Shown here: in pieces, positions 30,920 to 41,343 of the stretch
Position numbering within the stretch: position 1 is the first letter of the stretch
How the letters are laid out: each line of letters opens with the position of its first letter
DNA from: Stentor coeruleus
Lineage: Eukaryota; Ciliophora; Heterotrichea; Heterotrichida; Stentoridae
Reading direction: 5' to 3'
DNA: 64,000 bases
Assembly (NCBI GenBank): GCA_001970955.1
Contig: MPUH01000088.1
Span: forward strand, 49,377 to 113,376
Program-made: the position numbers and the translations under genes
The notes under the pieces: model-generated
The model's input: the letters and a program-made list of their open reading frames with translations, nothing else
Databases searched by the model: none
Told to the model about the DNA's origin: nothing

Positions 30920-32911
30920 ATGCTCTATATACTTATAGTTTTGCTAAATTTCTTATGCACAAAAGGTAAAGTTGAAGAATGTGCAAATGAGATTAAAGGA
31001 TTGCTTGATGCAATTATAGCTCCTCCTTTTACAACTAACTATACCTTTATGTTCACCTATTCAGGGATAGCACTTAATGAATTAGGTAACTATGATGACT
31101 GTAATAAACTTGATTATGCTCGCTACGTTATATTTTACTTTAGTAAAGCCCCAGTTTCACTTCAGTCATTGTGTGGGCCAAAAATATGTACTAAAGAAGA
31201 CTATCAAATTATATTTTCTAATGGAAGTTACTTTTTAAACAATCCCCTTCCTATATATACTCTTTCTAAAGCTCAGTCCAATAAGCAGTTTCCTGCAACT
31301 ACAACAATTGTATTTCCTTATGATTACCAAAAAGATAACTATCGAACTTATACAACTGGAGCTATAATAATGATATCTATCTCCGTAACCCTATCTTTTA
31401 TATCATTTCTAGGGACTATTTACGATATAATCTATCCAAAAAATTCTTCAGTAATTTCAAATATAATAAAATGTTTTTCTCTACTAGCAAATGGAAGAAA
31501 GCTTTTAATTTCTAGGAGTAAAGAGCGTCTAGGAAAAAAAGATCCTTTAGATATCTTAAATGGTATTAGGGTGTTAAGTTTAGGTTGGGTGTTACTTGGA
31601 CATACAGTTTTGGCAACATCTTCTTATGGTCCTTTAAACAATTTATATACTTTACCTGAAACAATTGCAGGTTCAGATTATATTATAATATATGCAGGTG
31701 TTTATGCTGTAGATACATTTTTCTGGGTATCTGGATTTTTATTCACTTTTTTAGCACTTATGGAAATTGATAAAACTTATGAATTTACTTATAAAAAAAT
31801 CTTTATGGCATATATACATAGGATACTTAGAATTACTCCAACTTATATGTTTTGTTTGTTCTTCTTTTGGGCCTTACAGAAATATCTTGGAAATGGGCCA
31901 CTTTATACTGAAATTGATAAATTATATAATCCTGATTGTGAAGAGTATTGGTATGCTAATTTACTTTATTATAATAATTTTGTCCCTGATTGGAAGTCTA
32001 GCTTTTGTTTTGGTGCCAGTTGGTATTTAGCTGCTGATATGCAATTGTTTGTTTTTGTCCCTTTGATTCTTTGGCTTTATGTGAGAGTTAAAAAAATCAT
32101 AGGGTGGGTTTATGTTGGAATAATGTGCTGTAGTTGTTGTATAGCTAGTGGAATTGTAGCTAAACATTATAATCTTAACGTGTCGTTTTGGACTACTAGT
32201 CAAGGTGATGATTATTTAAATTACTATTACTACAAACCATACAGTCGTTTAGCACCTTATTCACTTGGTTTTGCATGTGGATTGATAGTTTTTACGATTA
32301 GAAAATATGAAAATAAAGGAACTACTTATGATAAATTAGCATTTCTTATAGGAAATGCTATGAAAAACATATTCATCCGTTCAATCTCTATGTTTATTGG
32401 CCTTATTCTTATAAACTTGCTTATTTTTTCTCAATATAGCACTTATAAGCATCCAGGTGCAAACCAAGATTACACTCATTGGTCAAAAACTGAAAACTAT
32501 GTTTTTATTGCATTAGAAAGGTTTACATACGGTTTAGGAATCAGTTTGATATTCTTACCCCTACTCTTAGGGTATTTCAAACCAATTATATGGTTTCTTT
32601 CATTTCCCCCATTTAGTTTTTTTTCAAGACTTTGCTTTGTCATGTTCCTAATACATTTTAGCATTCTAGAAATTTCCCTTTGTAGTCAAAAAAACACTAT
32701 GAACTTCAACCCATATACAAATGCAAAAGATGCTATATTTCTATTTATCCTATCATCTGCATGTGCCTTACCCATAGTTTTAGTAGTAGAAATGCCTTTA
32801 TCAAACCTCGAATCCCTGATATTTTCAAATTTCAGAAACAAAACCAAAGCTATTCTTGAAGAAGTCGAAAGAACAGAAAGCCAGCCTATGAAACTCAAGA
32901 TTATCTATTAA
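30920..32911 (+). CDS. Membrane acyltransferase, NRF-6/acyltransferase-3 family
   Basis: A 663-residue protein. I start at the ATG at 30920. It has a signal peptide (MLYILIVLLNFLCTKG), an N-domain with the DDCN and CGPKICTKEDY cysteines, one span near residue 150, then the acyltransferase domain: GIRVLSLGWVLLGHT, DTFFWVSGFL, HRILRITPTYMFCLFFFW, SWYLAADMQLF and FLIHFSILEIS. It is more diverged than the tandem pair (for example GASWYLAAD in place of VGWYLAND). It is the only family member on the + strand here. The promoter region overlaps the contig-end duplication, so its true upstream sequence is about 108 bases shorter than shown. Confidence 0.88.
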   Translation: MLYILIVLLNFLCTKGKVEECANEIKGLLDAIIAPPFTTNYTFMFTYSGIALNELGNYDDCNKLDYARYVIFYFSKAPVSLQSLCGPKICTKEDYQIIFSNGSYFLNNPLPIYTLSKAQSNKQFPATTTIVFPYDYQKDNYRTYTTGAIIMISISVTLSFISFLGTIYDIIYPKNSSVISNIIKCFSLLANGRKLLISRSKERLGKKDPLDILNGIRVLSLGWVLLGHTVLATSSYGPLNNLYTLPETIAGSDYIIIYAGVYAVDTFFWVSGFLFTFLALMEIDKTYEFTYKKIFMAYIHRILRITPTYMFCLFFFWALQKYLGNGPLYTEIDKLYNPDCEEYWYANLLYYNNFVPDWKSSFCFGASWYLAADMQLFVFVPLILWLYVRVKKIIGWVYVGIMCCSCCIASGIVAKHYNLNVSFWTTSQGDDYLNYYYYKPYSRLAPYSLGFACGLIVFTIRKYENKGTTYDKLAFLIGNAMKNIFIRSISMFIGLILINLLIFSQYSTYKHPGANQDYTHWSKTENYVFIALERFTYGLGISLIFLPLLLGYFKPIIWFLSFPPFSFFSRLCFVMFLIHFSILEISLCSQKNTMNFNPYTNAKDAIFLFILSSACALPIVLVVEMPLSNLESLIFSNFRNKTKAILEEVERTESQPMKLKIIY

Positions 32912-32993
32912 TCCTCCTAGTTTAGTTTAAAATTCTCCAAACTTCTCAACCTTATTTTCTCATACATATCCATATATCCTTAACAAGAAAATA

Positions 32994-34766
32994 ATGTCAG
33001 TGGACGATTCCTCAGATGAAGAAATTCGCATTAGGATTGGCGATGTGCCAATATCCTGGTACGACAACTCTTCATTTTTAGGATACGATCTTGACGGAAA
33101 ACGTGTAGAAAAAGTTTTAGGACCTGATCAATTAGACAAGCATATTTCTAAATCAGAAGATCCAACTTGGTGGAGGAATATAATAGACCATTTAAATGCT
33201 AAAAAAGTTCGAATTACTGATGAAATGCTAGAAGTTATTAGGACTATTAGAGCCCGTAAACCTGTTGGGAAATCTTTTGACCCATATTCAGATTTTGATC
33301 TTACTGCACCAAAACAAGAGTTTGGACTTGGTACTGATGTTTTACCTCCAAAAAGATCATTTCAACCTTCTAAATGGGAGAGAATTAAAGTACACAAAAT
33401 TGCTAAGGCTATTGAAAAAGGGTGGATTAAGAAAAAACGTGAAGAAAAAGAAGAGATTTTTGATCTGTGGACTGAAGAGATAATGGAAGAAAAAGCTGGA
33501 CCACCTAAATGGAAACTACCTGGGAATATAGAAAGTTATAACCCACCAGCAGAGTATTTGTTTACTGAAGAAGAAAAGAAGGAATGGGAAGATAAAGACC
33601 CGATGAATAGAGAATTACCTTTTATGCCTCAGAAATTTATGGCTTTAAGAAAAGTACCTGCTTATGAGAATATAGTAAAAGAACGTTTTGAGAGATGTTT
33701 AGATTTGTTTATTGCCCCTAGAGTTGTTAGGCCTAAAATCGATATAGATCCTGAATCATTAATACCTCAACTACCTGATCCTGAGAATTTTAGACCTTTT
33801 CCTGAAAAGCTTCAGATGAAATTTACAGGCCATGAAGCGAAAATTAACAGCATAGATTATTATTACAATGGAGAGTTCTTAGCTTCAGGTGATCAAAATG
33901 GTATAGTAAAAATCTGGGAAGCTTCAACAGGTAAATGTTTAGAATCATGTGAATTCAAAAAAAAAGTCTTATGTGTAGCCTGGAATCCTGTAATGCCAAT
34001 CCTAGCAATATGTGCAGGTAAATACATCTACTTAAAATCCTTTGAATGTTCTGATCCTTATGAAATCCCTAATACAACACCATCTGAAAGCAAATTCGCA
34101 ACATGGGAATGGGAAAATGGTGAAGTTAAAATCAAATTACGTAAAGGTGTGAGTTATGTAACATGGCATGGTAAAGGTGATTATTTTTCAAGTTTATGCA
34201 AACGTGAATCTACATCAAGTAAAGTTATCGTCCACAGTCTTTCTCGTTTCCAATCACATAAAATCTTCTCTCGTCAAAGTAAAGGTGGAGTAAGAAGTAT
34301 GGCTTTTCATCCAAAACGTCCTCTTTTCTTTGTGGCAACGGAAAAAAATATTTTAACGTATAACCTTAAACAACAACTTTTGGTTAAAAAATTCAAAGGA
34401 CTTGAATGCCCTGTTCATATAACAACTCATATATCAGGTGAACATATTTTAGCAGCATGTGAAGATTGTAAACTTTTATGGTATGATTATGATTTATCGG
34501 CTATGCCATATAAAACTTTTCCTTTTCATAAAAAACAGTTAACTTATGTTGCTGCACATAAGAGATATCCGTTAATAGCAACATCTGGACTTGATAAAAC
34601 TTTACATATATTCCATGCTCAGGTGTATCAAGATTATATGCAACAACCTTTGATTATCCCGTTAAGGGTTTTACAAACTGAGATTTCTCCTTTACAGTGC
34701 TTGTTTCACCCTAAACAACCCTGGCTTGCAAGTGCTGAAGGTCAAAATATATGCCTTTATATCTAA
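32994..34766 (+). CDS. BOP1: BOP1/Erb1 ribosome biogenesis protein
   Basis: A 590-residue protein with the BOP1 N-terminal domain (about residues 10-265) and a C-terminal WD40 propeller. Hallmarks are VPISWYDNSSFLGYDLDGK, the RARKPVGKSFDPYSDF segment, KRSFQPSKWERIKVHKI, KFMALRKVPAYENIVKERF, and then GHEAKINSIDYY opening the WD repeats. BOP1 forms the PeBoW complex with Pes1 and WDR12 in the nucleolus and is needed for 27S pre-rRNA processing and 60S subunit assembly. It is shorter than animal BOP1 (about 745) mainly because the acidic N-terminus is reduced; the propeller runs to the normal end. Confidence 0.93.
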   Translation: MSVDDSSDEEIRIRIGDVPISWYDNSSFLGYDLDGKRVEKVLGPDQLDKHISKSEDPTWWRNIIDHLNAKKVRITDEMLEVIRTIRARKPVGKSFDPYSDFDLTAPKQEFGLGTDVLPPKRSFQPSKWERIKVHKIAKAIEKGWIKKKREEKEEIFDLWTEEIMEEKAGPPKWKLPGNIESYNPPAEYLFTEEEKKEWEDKDPMNRELPFMPQKFMALRKVPAYENIVKERFERCLDLFIAPRVVRPKIDIDPESLIPQLPDPENFRPFPEKLQMKFTGHEAKINSIDYYYNGEFLASGDQNGIVKIWEASTGKCLESCEFKKKVLCVAWNPVMPILAICAGKYIYLKSFECSDPYEIPNTTPSESKFATWEWENGEVKIKLRKGVSYVTWHGKGDYFSSLCKRESTSSKVIVHSLSRFQSHKIFSRQSKGGVRSMAFHPKRPLFFVATEKNILTYNLKQQLLVKKFKGLECPVHITTHISGEHILAACEDCKLLWYDYDLSAMPYKTFPFHKKQLTYVAAHKRYPLIATSGLDKTLHIFHAQVYQDYMQQPLIIPLRVLQTEISPLQCLFHPKQPWLASAEGQNICLYI

Positions 34767-35834
34767 CTTAGTTTATTTTTTGCATAAAGTGGATTTAGAA
34801 ATTTTAAAGTGCACTTTGGAAATTGTGCAATGCTTAGTATTAAAAAATACAATTTTATGAGGTAGTTTATTTGATAAATATTGTTATCAGCCAAGTGATA
34901 ATGATAAGAAAGTTAATTCAATGAATAATCTTATAAAAATGATAAGGGTGATGTTGAGGATCTCCGAAGTCGCTTTTGTTTTTGTTTTTCCTTCATTCAA
35001 AAAAAGCAAATTTTAACAGTTTACAAAAATAAGTAAGCAAGAACTTATGGAAAAATCAGCTATTAAAATTTAAAAAAAACATTCGAGGCTATTCAACCCA
35101 AAAATGTTTTTAAACTGCAAATTTTATATAGAAAACAGTTTTATTGCAGCAAAAAACCTAAAAATCTACTTGCAAGGTCTGAAAGGCTAACAAAATATTC
35201 AACATCGAAAATAAATACGAATACAGCAATGCATCAGTAAATGAAAGGAAACTAAAAAATTACATATTAAAAAATTGAAGAGTTACGAAAAGAAAAAATA
35301 TCTCCTTGGAAAATTCCTACTCCATCTGACAAAAGCCCAGTTCTCCACTTTATTACTTTTCCTATGCCAAAAAGGCATAACAGAAGGTTTATCCCTTTCA
35401 TTTGCATCTCGTATCTCAGAATCTTATCCATAACAATTCTCCCCATTTACGCCAAAATCTAAAACCCTTACTCTCCAAGTGGTTTTTAAATCCTGAAGAA
35501 AAATCGTCAAATATTTCCCTTATACAAAAAAGAGACATTCCGACACAAAATGATCAGATACGATGCTAATACTAATATTAAAGACCAATCTTCAAAGCTG
35601 AAATCCTTTTAAAAACATCAAGACTCCAAATTTCTTGAATCAACATTTTCTTACAAGCAAAAATTCGCATTAAAAATACTGAAAACTCCACCCAAAAACC
35701 CTACTTTCAAAGACCAACTTTAAAAACAAAAGCATCTCAAAGCTTGAACATAAACTCATAGTCATCTTCATAAACAGTTTCTATAAATAATCTCTTAAAC
35801 CAAATATTTTACCTATATAATAACTTCTTATAAT
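34767..35834. other. Intergenic, 1.07 kb, no gene seen
   Basis: T/G-rich after BOP1 and A/C-rich from about 35290 to the next start. No RNA or coding signature found in either direction. Confidence 0.45.
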
Positions 35835-38669
35835 ATGGAAAAATACCTTGAGTCATCATCTTCTGATAGTGTCTCTAGCTCAGAACATGTTGAAGAGTCT
35901 ATAAACAATGAAGAAAAACCTAATGAACTTGATGAAAATGCAGGAATCGATGTTATGTCATTATTAGATAGACAAATATTAGCAAGTATTAAAAAAGATT
36001 TCCTTCAATGGGATGGACAAGCTGTACCAAAATTGGAATTTATAAATCTTATGTTACATCATTTGCCTACAAATTTAGATAAGATTGAATTGACTATTGC
36101 CTTACGTGAGTTGTTTGAACAGATTGATGTTAATCATGATGAAGTTATGGAATGGGAGGAGTTTTCTAATTATATTGTGGAAAGTGGGATGATTAAAAAA
36201 GATAGAACGTTTTTAGATGCGATTAAAAATTATAAACCTCAAGAGTGGATGGACCCGATTGTTCATAAGAATGAAATTGAGCATTTGTTTTTTTTACCGA
36301 AACTTAAACATTTGTTAGTGATGGAGTCTGATTCTAGGGAGTTTAAAGTTTATGATTTAAAACAAGGGAAGTTTCATTATCTCAAATCAGTTAAAGGACA
36401 TAGAGGAGCTGTAACTGCTGCATGTCATGCACATGGTATGCGTCGTGTTGCTACATCAGCAAATGATTTGACAATAAATTTATGGGATGAGTCTTCTTAT
36501 GCTTTACAACAAAGAATATCTTGTCCAACATTCCCTTTAATTTTAGCATGGAATCGAAGATATAAAACTCTATACAGCTCAGGTACTGATGCTATAATTT
36601 ATGCTTGGGATTTAAAAGAAGGTCGAGAGAAAATGAATTGCATTAAAATGTGGAATCCTTTTAGCGCTGAAGATGATAAATCCGGGCATAAAACAGTTGT
36701 GGCAGCTTTGCTGCCAATCAAAAAAATGAATATTTTAGTATCAGCTGATCTTCATGGGAATATATTTTTATGGGACATGCCTCAAAATACAAAACGTAGA
36801 CAATTAAAAGGACAAGTTAAAGGCATATATTCATTAGATTGGAATTCTGAACATTCTTGTTTATTTTCAGCTGGACTTGATAGAGAAGCTTATGTATGGA
36901 ATCCTTATGTAGAAAAGGAAATCTTTAAGTTGTCAGGACATAATCATAGTTTGGTAGGTGTACGTTGTGTACCTAAAACTTCACAAGTAGTCACAGGGGA
37001 TATTTCTGGTCTTTTCCGTATCTGGGATATAAGAACTTTCAGTACAATCCAAACTTTCAATATTGGTGCTAAAGAACTCAATTGTTTTGATATCACATTC
37101 CCAGACAAAAAAATCATAGCCGGGACTAAAAGAATCCAAATTTATGAATATGATGAACCTCAAGATCGTCACCTTGTAGATGAAGGTCATGCAATTTGCA
37201 CTTTTTATAATTCTCTTTTCAATACTTTTATAACAGTTCATGCGAAAACCCTTAAAGTTTGGAATGGAGAAACTGGTAAACTTCAGCATGTATTTCGAGA
37301 TATAATGCGTGGGGATATATCTTGTGCGGTCTTAGATAAATATCAACGCAAAGTTTATGTTGGTGATTCAACAGGGAGGATAAGAGCTATAAATATTAAA
37401 AACGGGGCAAAAATCAAAAAGTTCTCTAGACATAAAGAAGAAGTAACTGGGTTGTTGTATTGGGCAGAAAATCGTATGTTGATATCAAGTTCTTGGGATA
37501 AGAAAATTAAAATACATGATGATTCTAAGATAAACGAAGAAGACCAAGTGCGATATAAAATCAAACATCAAGAAAATGTTAATTCCATAACCTTACACTA
37601 TACCCCTGAAACTCCAACTGTAGGTCTCTTAGCTTCAGGTAGCGATGATGGGATAATTCATATAACCAAACTTGTAAGTTACCGTCAAGACGCAAAAATC
37701 GAAACCGACACTTCTGAAATAAAATGCCTTCTTTTTCTAAATCCAAGTCTCTGCCTAGCAAGTGTTGATGCAGATGGGATAATTTCTTTCTGGGTAATAA
37801 ATTCATCCCGTTCAACAAAAAAGCCTATCTACAAACTACAAAACAAATGCGACATAGACGAAAGTGGTGTTTGTGCAATAAAATGTATATCCTATCATCA
37901 TCCAAAGCGATATTTATATACCGGTGATGAACATGGGATTTTAAAAATTTACGACATTTCACATATTGTTGATAAATTAGCTAACCCATTCATGTCTATG
38001 ACCTTTTTAACAAATGAAGAACCACCTTTAAAGTTTTTTTCACGATCTTCTTTTATGGCCGCTAAGTCTGATAATCCCCAAGTCCCAAAAATAAACTCAT
38101 TTCGTGCTCATAAAGATGCTATAAACCATATATGTCTTATAGAAGAACATAATCTTATAGTCACATCAAGTTTTGATTGTAATGTACATATATGGAGTGA
38201 AGATGGAACTCGTAAAGGAACTTTGATTCTAGGAACTGATAAAAATTGGGCTGTAAAATTTGATGTCAATGTAAAACTACGTAATCAAGTTATTGATGCT
38301 AATACACTTATAAGAAGGATTGTTGATAGAAAAGAACATATAAGTGGATCATCTAATATTGCTGATGCTATATCTGAATTACCTAATGCTTATGTGAATA
38401 TGATGAGAAAACAAGGGGAACAGAACCCAAATGCTTCAGAAGAAGAAGCTGAAAAAAGTTATGATGAAGATAACATCCTTGAACTTATAAGAGAACCAAC
38501 GAATTTCGCTAGCACTCAGAATATAAAAAGCCAGACACAAAAAATTGCCCTTAAACAGAATTACTCAAGCTCTGATTTACTTAAACCTGCACTTGGTAAA
38601 GGGAATGACCTGACTTCAAGTAGGTCTGGATTACAAAGAGCAGGTAGGTCAGTATTGAAATTAGTCTAA
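35835..38669 (+). CDS. EF-hand plus WD40-repeat protein (WDR49/WDR64/EFCAB8-like)
   Basis: A 944-residue protein. An EF-hand region at about 55-130 contains one canonical loop (DVNHDEVMEWEE). It is followed by many WD40 repeats, probably two propellers, for instance GHRGAVTAACHAHGMRRVAT, SGHNHSLVGVRCVPKTSQVV and RHKEEVTGLLYWAENRMLIS. The last 100 residues are polar and disordered. EF-hand plus double-propeller proteins of this layout are known from ciliated organisms and are often linked to cilia. A ciliary or cortical scaffold role is inference. Its stop is five bases from the stop of the convergent eS28 gene. Confidence 0.83.
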   Translation: MEKYLESSSSDSVSSSEHVEESINNEEKPNELDENAGIDVMSLLDRQILASIKKDFLQWDGQAVPKLEFINLMLHHLPTNLDKIELTIALRELFEQIDVNHDEVMEWEEFSNYIVESGMIKKDRTFLDAIKNYKPQEWMDPIVHKNEIEHLFFLPKLKHLLVMESDSREFKVYDLKQGKFHYLKSVKGHRGAVTAACHAHGMRRVATSANDLTINLWDESSYALQQRISCPTFPLILAWNRRYKTLYSSGTDAIIYAWDLKEGREKMNCIKMWNPFSAEDDKSGHKTVVAALLPIKKMNILVSADLHGNIFLWDMPQNTKRRQLKGQVKGIYSLDWNSEHSCLFSAGLDREAYVWNPYVEKEIFKLSGHNHSLVGVRCVPKTSQVVTGDISGLFRIWDIRTFSTIQTFNIGAKELNCFDITFPDKKIIAGTKRIQIYEYDEPQDRHLVDEGHAICTFYNSLFNTFITVHAKTLKVWNGETGKLQHVFRDIMRGDISCAVLDKYQRKVYVGDSTGRIRAINIKNGAKIKKFSRHKEEVTGLLYWAENRMLISSSWDKKIKIHDDSKINEEDQVRYKIKHQENVNSITLHYTPETPTVGLLASGSDDGIIHITKLVSYRQDAKIETDTSEIKCLLFLNPSLCLASVDADGIISFWVINSSRSTKKPIYKLQNKCDIDESGVCAIKCISYHHPKRYLYTGDEHGILKIYDISHIVDKLANPFMSMTFLTNEEPPLKFFSRSSFMAAKSDNPQVPKINSFRAHKDAINHICLIEEHNLIVTSSFDCNVHIWSEDGTRKGTLILGTDKNWAVKFDVNVKLRNQVIDANTLIRRIVDRKEHISGSSNIADAISELPNAYVNMMRKQGEQNPNASEEEAEKSYDEDNILELIREPTNFASTQNIKSQTQKIALKQNYSSSDLLKPALGKGNDLTSSRSGLQRAGRSVLKLV

Positions 38670-38674
38670 GTTAA

Positions 38675-38878
38675 CTATCTTAATCTTCGTGCTTCTCTTT
38701 CACTTTCGAGTAATGCTAACATATCACCTTCACGAACTGGACCTTTAACATTTCTAACTAAAGTTCTTCCTGATTCATCACCATGAAGTACAACACGGAC
38801 TTGAGTTATACCTCCACGAGATCCTGTTCTTCCTAAAAGTTTTTGTACTGTAGCAAGAATAGGGCCTTGTTCTTCCAT
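38675..38878 (-). CDS. RPS28: Small-subunit ribosomal protein eS28
   Basis: A 67-residue protein, full length for eS28. It shows the conserved core [20 protein letters not shown], then [15 protein letters not shown] and the C-terminal [12 protein letters not shown]. eS28 is an OB-fold protein near the mRNA exit channel of the 40S subunit. The gene is intronless and convergent with the WD40 gene (five-base gap). Its 5' side faces the EXD2-like gene across about 150 bases, a shared divergent promoter region. Confidence 0.96.
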   Translation of the reverse strand: MEEQGPILATVQKLLGRTGSRGGITQVRVVLHGDESGRTLVRNVKGPVREGDMLALLESEREARRLR

Positions 38879-39030
38879 TTATATAAAAATGTATAGGAAT
38901 AATTTTTTTGGATGATGATGGAAAGTGATGATGAGGAAAATAGAAAAAATTATATGAAAACTATGAGTTTTATAGTGAGTAGGATAAAAAAAAGAATAAT
39001 TTAAGATATGGTATAAATTTCAATGTAAAT
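38879..39030. promoter_or_regulatory. Short divergent promoter region, eS28 / EXD2-like
   Basis: Only 152 bases separate the two start codons, so both promoters and 5' leaders must lie here. It is G/A-rich on + near eS28 (A/C-rich is not seen on the EXD2 side). No defined motif was identified. Confidence 0.5.
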
Positions 39031-41013
39031 ATGGAATACTTATATGTACTATTAGTGTTCCTTGGGGTCTTAGGGTATATTATTATGACAAAAAAGCGTA
39101 AAGCTATAGAATATTACGAAGCTACTAAAGAAGATCTCGTTGAAGCATGGGAGAAAATCGGTAATCTCAATACCCCATATGAAATCCCTGATATTCCTCT
39201 TTCTCCTATAGACCCTTCAAACATAAAATACATAAACTCAAAAACCCAACTTGAGTCAGCAATAAAAATCTTATCCTCAGCCCAATTCATAGGTGTTGAT
39301 ATCGAAGAATATAGAGAAAATACTTATCTAGGGTATATCTGTCTTATCCAAATCTCAGTATTTTCTACAGTATATCTTATAGATGCTTTATCTTTAAGAC
39401 GAAATATATCATCTTTAAAACCTATATTCTCAAATCCAAATATAACAAAAATTTTCCATGGTTGTCATAATGATACTCAATGGTTACAAAGGGATTTTGG
39501 GATTATTTCTGTCAATGTTTTTGATACACAACTTGCTGGTAAAGCTTTAAACTATGAAAAACTTGGGTTGAATTATTTTTGGAAAAAATACTGTGGGTAT
39601 GTTATGAGTTCTGAATATAAAAAAACTATGCAATTATCAAGATGGGATTTAAGACCTTTGAGTATTGAACAACAAAAATATGCTGCTATGGATGCTTATT
39701 ATTTAATTTATTTAATGGGGATTATGTGTAAAGAAATGAGTTATGAACAGATTATGAGTATAAGAGAAGAAACTAATAAAATATGTAAAAAAGAATTTAC
39801 TAAAGTTGTTAATGATGAAAAATGCTTTAAAATTATGAAAAATTATGTGAAAAATCAGATAAACCCACAAAGTTTTCATGTTTTCAGTGAAGTTTATAAG
39901 TTTTTAAGCAAAATCGCAGAGGAAAAAAATGTTAATTTAGAACAAATCGTTAAAATTGAAGATTTGGTCAAATTATCTCGGGCTGAAAACGAAAATATCA
40001 ATGATGTTAAAAGGGTTTTTAGCTCACCGTTAATTAGCGACTATATAGGGAAAATTGAGAATATTATAAAAACTTCAATTGAAAAAGCGAAAAAAAATTT
40101 TGGTGAAGAAAAAGGTGAAGCTAAATCTAGGAAAGAAAAAAAACAAGAACGTTATAATACGTTTTTAAAGAAATTTACAATATCAGGGAAAGTTTTTGAG
40201 AACTGCCAAATTTTGATACCTGATGGGACGCTTTTGTGTTATGCAAACCATAAAAAAGTTAATTGGTATTTGGAAAGAGATTTGGCAGAAGTGATTAGAG
40301 AGGATCCTTATACAATAAAATTGAAATTTGAACCGAATTATAAAATGAATCCTAGAACTGGAGAAGGCCAAAGGATGTTTTATATTAAGGAAAAAAAGAA
40401 CGAATGTGTGGTATGTGGAAGGGCTGATGGTTTTTTAAGATATAGAGTAGTACCATTACTTTACAGACAATTTTTCACTGAAGAGTATAAAGATATGTGT
40501 AGACATGATGTTCTTTTATTATGTGCTAATTGTCATGAAAATGCTAATAAACATTGTGATGAACTAAAAAAAAAAATCTCAAAAGACTATGAAATTCCTC
40601 TTCATAACTTTGGGGAAATACATAAAGCTAAAGAAAAACTTTTTTCTATAAGAAAAAATTGCATAAGTCTCAATAAAGGTAGAAAAACTATACCTGAAAA
40701 TAGACAAGAAGTTTTATTAAAAAACATTAGAAATTTTATTGATGAAAATCCTTCTTATACTGAACACTTTAAAGGACAAGATATATGGGAAATAATAATC
40801 TGGCTTTGCAATGAAGATAATTGTAAAGAGTTATTAAAAATTTATGGAGATGTTAATTGGAAAGTAGAAAATTATGATAATCATGGAAAACTTGTTGTGG
40901 AAAAAGTCAAAGATATGAAGGAATTTATTATTATGTGGAAGTGGAATTTTATTGAAAAAATGAATCCTCAGTATATGCCTGATTCATGGAAGGAACTTTT
41001 TCATATTAATTAG
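39031..41013 (+). CDS. EXD2-like membrane-anchored 3'-5' exonuclease
   Basis: A 660-residue protein. It starts with a membrane anchor (about 3-20, LYVLLVFLGVLGYIIMTKK), then a DEDDy exonuclease domain: FIGVDIE (Exo I Asp/Glu), IFHGCHNDTQWL (Exo II Asp) and QKYAAMDAYYLIYL (Exo III Tyr/Asp). The C-terminal half has a second module with CVVCGRADGF, then HDVLLLCANCHENANKHCDE, a zinc-binding HNH-like arrangement as in animal EXD2. Animal EXD2 is a nuclease of the mitochondrial outer membrane and of DNA end resection. The same domain order and anchor make orthology likely; which location applies here cannot be told. Confidence 0.85.
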   Translation: MEYLYVLLVFLGVLGYIIMTKKRKAIEYYEATKEDLVEAWEKIGNLNTPYEIPDIPLSPIDPSNIKYINSKTQLESAIKILSSAQFIGVDIEEYRENTYLGYICLIQISVFSTVYLIDALSLRRNISSLKPIFSNPNITKIFHGCHNDTQWLQRDFGIISVNVFDTQLAGKALNYEKLGLNYFWKKYCGYVMSSEYKKTMQLSRWDLRPLSIEQQKYAAMDAYYLIYLMGIMCKEMSYEQIMSIREETNKICKKEFTKVVNDEKCFKIMKNYVKNQINPQSFHVFSEVYKFLSKIAEEKNVNLEQIVKIEDLVKLSRAENENINDVKRVFSSPLISDYIGKIENIIKTSIEKAKKNFGEEKGEAKSRKEKKQERYNTFLKKFTISGKVFENCQILIPDGTLLCYANHKKVNWYLERDLAEVIREDPYTIKLKFEPNYKMNPRTGEGQRMFYIKEKKNECVVCGRADGFLRYRVVPLLYRQFFTEEYKDMCRHDVLLLCANCHENANKHCDELKKKISKDYEIPLHNFGEIHKAKEKLFSIRKNCISLNKGRKTIPENRQEVLLKNIRNFIDENPSYTEHFKGQDIWEIIIWLCNEDNCKELLKIYGDVNWKVENYDNHGKLVVEKVKDMKEFIIMWKWNFIEKMNPQYMPDSWKELFHIN

Positions 41014-41343
41014 AAATTTTTTAAATGGTTTTGATTAAGTTTATATTATTGTGTTAGTTTGTGTAATTATAAGATTATATGAATGATTTACTTGATTTTT
41101 ATTTGATAGTTTTTATGATATTTTTACTTTTAATTTCTATAATAACATCATCTGTTAATACATATAAGTATTAGTTTAGTATATTTATTTTATTATATAG
41201 AAAATGAAATTCAAAATTTTGCATTGGATATTAAAACAATTACTAAGTATTAATAAATATATAAATCATCAAAACTATAATTTTTTATGCACTCAAAATA
41301 AATCAACAAAAATTCGATTTAACTAATTATTCTATCTTAAATC
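41014..41343. other. Convergent intergenic region, no gene seen
   Basis: T/G-rich on the EXD2 side and A/C-rich on + on the acyltransferase side, as expected for two facing 3' flanks. Confidence 0.5.

Noticed and set aside
34930-35000. Less AT-rich stretch after BOP1 considered as a snoRNA or snRNA
   Set aside because: No C/D or H/ACA box pair, no U6-like sequence and no convincing folding could be seen.
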